Positions 6,389 through 8,997 of a stretch of 8,997 nucleotides of DNA are shown in pieces. How positions within the stretch are numbered: position 1 is the stretch's first letter; each line of letters starts with the position of its first letter. The DNA is from Clostridia bacterium (GTDB lineage Bacteria; Bacillota_A; Clostridia; Oscillospirales; Acutalibacteraceae). A program made the position numbers and the translations under genes. Under the pieces are notes generated by a model. That model was given only the letters and a program-made list of their open reading frames with translations, made no database searches and was not told the origin of the DNA. The DNA is taken from assembly GCA_017441045.1 (NCBI GenBank), contig JAFSAK010000093.1, positions 1 to 8,997 on the forward strand. Reading direction: 5' to 3'.

Positions 6389-7627
6389 TTATTCCTTTGT
6401 TTTGAAATATTTAATGGTAAAAATCAGCGTAAAAATGCCCAAAAGAGCAAAAAGAGAACTTACGAGCATTCCTGTTTTAAGTCCTATTTGTTCGGCGGTG
6501 AGGTTAAGTTTTTCACCCAAAGTGAAGGCCCAATTTGAAAATGAAACTTTATCGATAACGATTCCCATAAGTTGCGGCGCAAATGCGGCTCCCAAATCTC
6601 CGCCCGCCGCCATAAGAGCGAAGGCGGTAACCGAAGCACCCTCGATTTTTTCTTCCATAAGTATGAGGGCGCCGGGCCAGAGCATAGAAGTGAAAAGTCC
6701 CGTTAAAGCGCAGGCGATAAATGCGGTGTAGCGGCCCGTAAGCGCGGCTACCAGATAGCAGATAAACGCGCCTATCATACCGATAAGCAGAACGCGGGAA
6801 ATATTTTTGCCGAATCTTGAATAGGAAATACGCGCAAGTCCCAAAAGGATGGCAAACATAGCCATACCAAAAATATCCCCCGTGGTTTTCTGAAGCCCCA
6901 GAGCATTTTCGGCAAAACTTGATACCCAGTTAGACATAACATTTTCCGCGCAACTGCCAAAGAAAATGCAACCTACCAAAAGGGCAATACCGAGGAGTTT
7001 CTTTTTATAGGCGCTATTTGTTGCCGCAGAATTTTCCGTCATATCGGGCATAGGCGAAACGGCAAAAAGAACGGCGGGGATAAGGGGCAAAAGCGCCCAG
7101 AAAATGCATAAAAACATCCAGTTTTCATTTCCAAAAAATTTAAGAAAAAGGGTGGAAACCATAACCACCGTAAAAACTCCGAAGGCATAAAGCGAGTGTA
7201 AAAAACTCATATCTCTGCCGGGGTTATCCGAAGGCATTGCCGCAATAACGGGGCTGAGAAGCACCTCTGAAAGTCCCGCCGAAACAGAAAAAAGCACCGT
7301 ACCTATAACCAGACCAAGATATGCGGCGCTGGGGAAAAACGAAGGGATAAGGGCATAGGTCAAAAGTCCTAAAGTAGTGATAACTGGCATCGTTTTTACA
7401 ACTTTATGTATATTGAAATGCTTCGAAAAGGCGGTAAAAATCAGGTCGATTCCAAGTTGGGTAACAAAATTTATCAGCACTAAACTACCAAGCAGCGAAT
7501 AGGAAATATTATATATCTCTCTAAAGGTCATAAATAAAAGAGGGGGTAAACTGAATATGGATGACATAGTAAAGTATGCCGAAAAACAGGCAAATCGCGT
7601 TCTTTTGAAGTTGAGTTTGTTTTCCAT
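6389..7627 (-). CDS. MFS transporter, fucose-permease (FucP)-like
   Basis: The protein has 412 residues with about 12 membrane segments, the standard MFS size. A central cytoplasmic loop near residues 200-212 is polar (DMTENSAATNSAYKKK). The stretch FFGSCAENVMSNWVSSFAE at the start of the second half, and ALTGLFTSMLWPGALILMEE later, resemble the FucP/COG0738 sugar-permease branch. Sugar or sugar-derivative uptake is therefore likely but unproven. The ATG at 7627 has AGGTGA (7640-7635) seven bases upstream. It is the first gene of a two-gene operon with the MATE gene and is divergent from the radical SAM gene. A near-consensus promoter and an operator-like dyad in front suggest control by a repressor that is not encoded in this window. 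A link with the distant mannosidase is only a guess. Confidence 0.87.
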   Translation of the reverse strand: MENKLNFKRTRFACFSAYFTMSSIFSLPPLLFMTFREIYNISYSLLGSLVLINFVTQLGIDLIFTAFSKHFNIHKVVKTMPVITTLGLLTYALIPSFFPSAAYLGLVIGTVLFSVSAGLSEVLLSPVIAAMPSDNPGRDMSFLHSLYAFGVFTVVMVSTLFLKFFGNENWMFLCIFWALLPLIPAVLFAVSPMPDMTENSAATNSAYKKKLLGIALLVGCIFFGSCAENVMSNWVSSFAENALGLQKTTGDIFGMAMFAILLGLARISYSRFGKNISRVLLIGMIGAFICYLVAALTGRYTAFIACALTGLFTSMLWPGALILMEEKIEGASVTAFALMAAGGDLGAAFAPQLMGIVIDKVSFSNWAFTLGEKLNLTAEQIGLKTGMLVSSLFALLGIFTLIFTIKYFKTKE

Positions 7628-7642
7628 AATTTTATCACCTAT

Positions 7643-7659
7643 TTGTATAATGATTACAA
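7643..7659. promoter_or_regulatory. Operator-like dyad in front of the MFS-MATE operon
   Basis: TTGTATAATGATTACAA has arms TTGTA and TACAA separated by seven bases. It lies just downstream of the -10 box and covers about +1 to +17 of the MFS transcript, a common site for LacI- or GntR-type repressors. The cognate regulator is unknown. Confidence 0.4.
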
Positions 7660-7666
7660 CGACTGC

Positions 7667-7696
7667 ATTATACCATATATATATCTTTAATGTCTA
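7667..7696 (-). promoter_or_regulatory. Promoter of the MFS-MATE operon
   Basis: On the minus strand TAGACA (7696-7691) and a perfect TATAAT (7672-7667) are separated by 18 bases. The start codon of the MFS gene lies 39 bases further on. Confidence 0.75.
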
Positions 7697-7720
7697 TATG
7701 TTTTTGCAAAAAGCAAAAGA

Positions 7721-7749
7721 TTGAAAAATGGAGTGAAAAATGTTATCAT
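7721..7749 (+). promoter_or_regulatory. Promoter of the radical SAM gene
   Basis: TTGAAA (7721-7726) and TATCAT (7744-7749) are separated by 17 bases and lie 27 bases before the ATG at 7777. The -10 region TATCATAAA is identical to that of the acyltransferase promoter at 4074. Confidence 0.68.
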
Positions 7750-7776
7750 AAATAAAAGAAATCATTGGGGGAAGTT

Positions 7777-8604
7777 ATGTATAAGAAGGTATATGTGGAA
7801 ATTACCAATGTGTGCAATATGAATTGTTCTTTTTGTCACGGGCACCGTAGAACTCCCCGCCAAATGAGTGAAGAAGAGTTTTCGGTTGTTCTTGAGAAAC
7901 TGCAAGGGAAAACAAACTTTATCTACTATCATCTGATGGGCGAACCCCTTACTCACCCATTGCTCCCAAGGTTTTTAGAAATGGCCAAGGAAAGCGGTTA
8001 TAAATCGATTATAACCACCAATGGCACCCTTCTTAAAAAGAGGGAAAGCGAGATTTTGTCAGAGAGTGTGCATAAAATAAATATATCAATTCATAGTTTC
8101 GAAAATGAAGATAGAGAGGCCCATATTGAATATATCAAAGGCCTTGCCGATTTTTCGAAAAAGGCGGCAAGTAATGGTACTATTATAGTTTTCCGCCTTT
8201 GGAACAAGGGCCTTGATGACGGTAAAAATCAACTTGCTATAGAGGCGCTTAAAGAAAGTGTTTCGCCCGATTGGACCGAAAACTCCCGCGGATTTAAACT
8301 CCAAGATAAAATTTATCTTGAATTCGGCGACCGCTTCGAGTGGCCTGATTTATCCGCCGAAATTAAGGGCGATAAATTCTTTTGTTATGGTCTTAAGGAC
8401 CAATTCGGAATCCTCTCAAACGGCACGGTTGTGCCTTGCTGCCTTGATAGTGACGGTATTATAGACCTCGGCAATATTTTCGAAGAGGATATAGATAGCA
8501 TTTTGTCTTCAAAGCGCGCCGCCGATATGGTAAATGGTTTCAGGTGCGGCAAGGCAACCGAGGAGCTATGCCAAAAGTGCGGCTACGCCCAAAAATTTGT
8601 ATAG
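7777..8604 (+). CDS. Radical SAM protein with SPASM/twitch-like C-terminus
   Basis: The protein has 275 residues. C13-x3-C17-x2-C20 (VCNMNCSFC) is the canonical site for the 4Fe-4S cluster that binds S-adenosylmethionine. It is followed by the GEP motif at 55-57 and TTNGTLL at 80-86. The C-terminal part carries Cys 203, 221, 222, 257, 265 and 268 (VVPCCLD ... RCG ... CQKCGY), a SPASM/twitch-like set that could hold an auxiliary iron-sulfur cluster. I recall the opening YVEITNVCN.xCSFC and the GEPL.HP stretch from a widespread 'radical SAM/SPASM' family of Clostridia whose reaction is unknown. The start is the ATG at 7777, with GGGGGAAG (7767-7774) as SD; a TTG at 7765 in the same frame overlaps the SD. 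No small precursor peptide is seen next to it, so peptide modification is possible but not supported. It is a single-gene unit, divergent from the MFS gene. Confidence 0.9.
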   Translation: MYKKVYVEITNVCNMNCSFCHGHRRTPRQMSEEEFSVVLEKLQGKTNFIYYHLMGEPLTHPLLPRFLEMAKESGYKSIITTNGTLLKKRESEILSESVHKINISIHSFENEDREAHIEYIKGLADFSKKAASNGTIIVFRLWNKGLDDGKNQLAIEALKESVSPDWTENSRGFKLQDKIYLEFGDRFEWPDLSAEIKGDKFFCYGLKDQFGILSNGTVVPCCLDSDGIIDLGNIFEEDIDSILSSKRAADMVNGFRCGKATEELCQKCGYAQKFV

Positions 8605-8632
8605 AACTATAATGTATATAATAAAATCATAA

Positions 8633-8668
8633 AACCGCCCTTTGCATTCAGCAAAAGGGCGGTTGTTT
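8633..8668. terminator. Bidirectional terminator, radical SAM and TcdC-like genes
   Basis: AACCGCCCTTT pairs with AAAGGGCGGTT; two further GC pairs after one bulged A extend the stem around the loop ATTCA. Read on the minus strand, the stem is followed by TTTTATGATTTTATT, so it best serves the minus-strand gene. On the plus strand the T-tract is weaker (GTTT). Confidence 0.85.
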
Positions 8669-8675
8669 GCATGTT

Positions 8676-8997
8676 TTATTCAGAAAAATCCCAATATTTA
8701 ATTTCTATTTTGGGCAACGAAATTTTTGCGCCCAATACACTTGTGTATGAGTATAATCCTGCACATTCACCGTAAAATGTAATAATGTCGTCTTCAAGGA
8801 TACGGTCATCGCCATCCTGTAATTCGACAGTTGCATATATGGTATCCGACCAAGAGACAGTATCGATGTATTCGTAGGTTTCCTTTGTTACATTTATTCT
8901 CAACTCTACCGTATTGCCGAAAGATGGCTCCTGCACTTGAATTACTTCGCCCGTAAACTTGAATTTTTCGCCTTTGTATTTATCGGGATTTCTAGAA
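8676..8997 (-). CDS. TcdC-like OB-fold C-terminal domain protein (5' end outside window)
   Basis: The frame is open from the window edge (8997) to the TAA at 8678-8676, giving about 106 visible residues. The first GTG in the frame (8936) is not the start, because homologous sequence continues upstream: RNPDKYKGEKFKFTGEVIQV. That stretch, with RILEDDIITFYGECAGLYSY and SVLGAKISLPKIEIKYWDF, is the recurrent C-terminal domain of many clostridial lipoproteins and TcdC-like proteins, an OB-fold-type beta barrel; the usual form is NPDKYKGKKV.F.G.V.QV. In such proteins it normally follows a lipoprotein signal or membrane anchor and a linker, none of which is visible here. TcdC itself was described as a regulator of toxin genes in Clostridioides difficile. 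That role should not be transferred, as the domain is widespread in non-toxigenic species. Confidence 0.75.
   Translation of the reverse strand, partial: SRNPDKYKGEKFKFTGEVIQVQEPSFGNTVELRINVTKETYEYIDTVSWSDTIYATVELQDGDDRILEDDIITFYGECAGLYSYTSVLGAKISLPKIEIKYWDFSE

Noticed and set aside
6348..6731. Open frame on the plus strand, 127 codons
   Set aside because: It is antisense to the end of the MFS gene and the start of the MATE gene, with no SD and no recognisable domain.
7643..7672. Riboswitch or structured leader before the MFS gene
   Set aside because: The leader is only about 33 bases long, too short for a known riboswitch class, and its symmetry fits a protein-binding dyad better.
7765..7776. 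TTG at 7765 as start of the radical SAM gene
   Set aside because: It overlaps the SD itself, whereas the ATG at 7777 is correctly placed after it and gives the family N-terminus.
8676..8936. Short complete gene starting at GTG 8936
   Set aside because: The frame continues upstream to the window edge with sequence typical of the same domain, so this is the 3' part of a longer gene.
1..8997. An undescribed defence, toxin-antitoxin or biosynthetic cluster
   Set aside because: I found no nuclease, toxin-antitoxin pair, reverse transcriptase, precursor peptide, integrase or cluster-type gene order. Most genes are single units with their own promoter or terminator.

Overview
The window looks like chromosomal DNA from a low-to-mid GC Gram-positive anaerobe of the class Clostridia, most likely a gut or rumen Oscillospirales-type bacterium. 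The reasons are purine-rich Shine-Dalgarno (SD) sites before nearly every gene, TTGACA/TATAAT-type promoters, compact rho-independent hairpins, and gene families (PadR/HAAS/DUF4097, DUF6512, DUF3737, NAT_N/GNAT_C acyltransferase, TcdC-like C-terminal domain) typical of that class. The assignment rests on recalled family distribution, not on a search. I see no rRNA, tRNA, CRISPR array, transposase, integrase or phage gene. Every gap between genes is shorter than about 150 bases.

Layout. Bases 1-471 (+) are the C-terminal end of a GH38-type alpha-mannosidase, closed by a perfect hairpin terminator. A small DUF6512 membrane protein (547-1074, +) follows and converges on a three-gene minus-strand operon. 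That operon is a PadR repressor (2998-2675), a HAAS/DUF1700 membrane protein (2682-2080) and a DUF4097 beta-solenoid protein (2083-1118), joined by 8-base and 4-base overlaps. Its promoter lies over a 7-7-7 inverted repeat that is a strong candidate PadR operator.

Next is a DUF3737 beta-helix protein (3978-3139, -), whose terminator seems to lie in a decayed intergenic palindromic repeat. It is divergent from an NAT_N/GNAT_C acyltransferase gene (about 4103-5005, +) whose natural start position carries ATA instead of ATG. A minus-strand pair follows: an FucP-like MFS transporter (7627-6389) and a MATE exporter (6376-5042), 12 bases apart, with a promoter and an operator-like dyad in front. 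Divergent from the pair is a radical SAM protein with a reduced SPASM/twitch cysteine set (7777-8604, +). The last feature is the C-terminal part of a TcdC-like lipoprotein-type gene (8997-8676, -) that runs off the window.

How the genes work together. Only two groups look functionally linked: the PadR/HAAS/DUF4097 envelope-type operon, and the MFS-MATE transporter pair. The rest are single-gene units with their own promoters or terminators. I did not find a convincing undescribed multi-gene system. The most unusual points are the ATA start, the two operator-like dyads placed exactly over or just after promoters, the decayed repeat serving as a terminator, and the regular 19/20-residue coil repeat in the DUF4097 gene that is still visible in the DNA.
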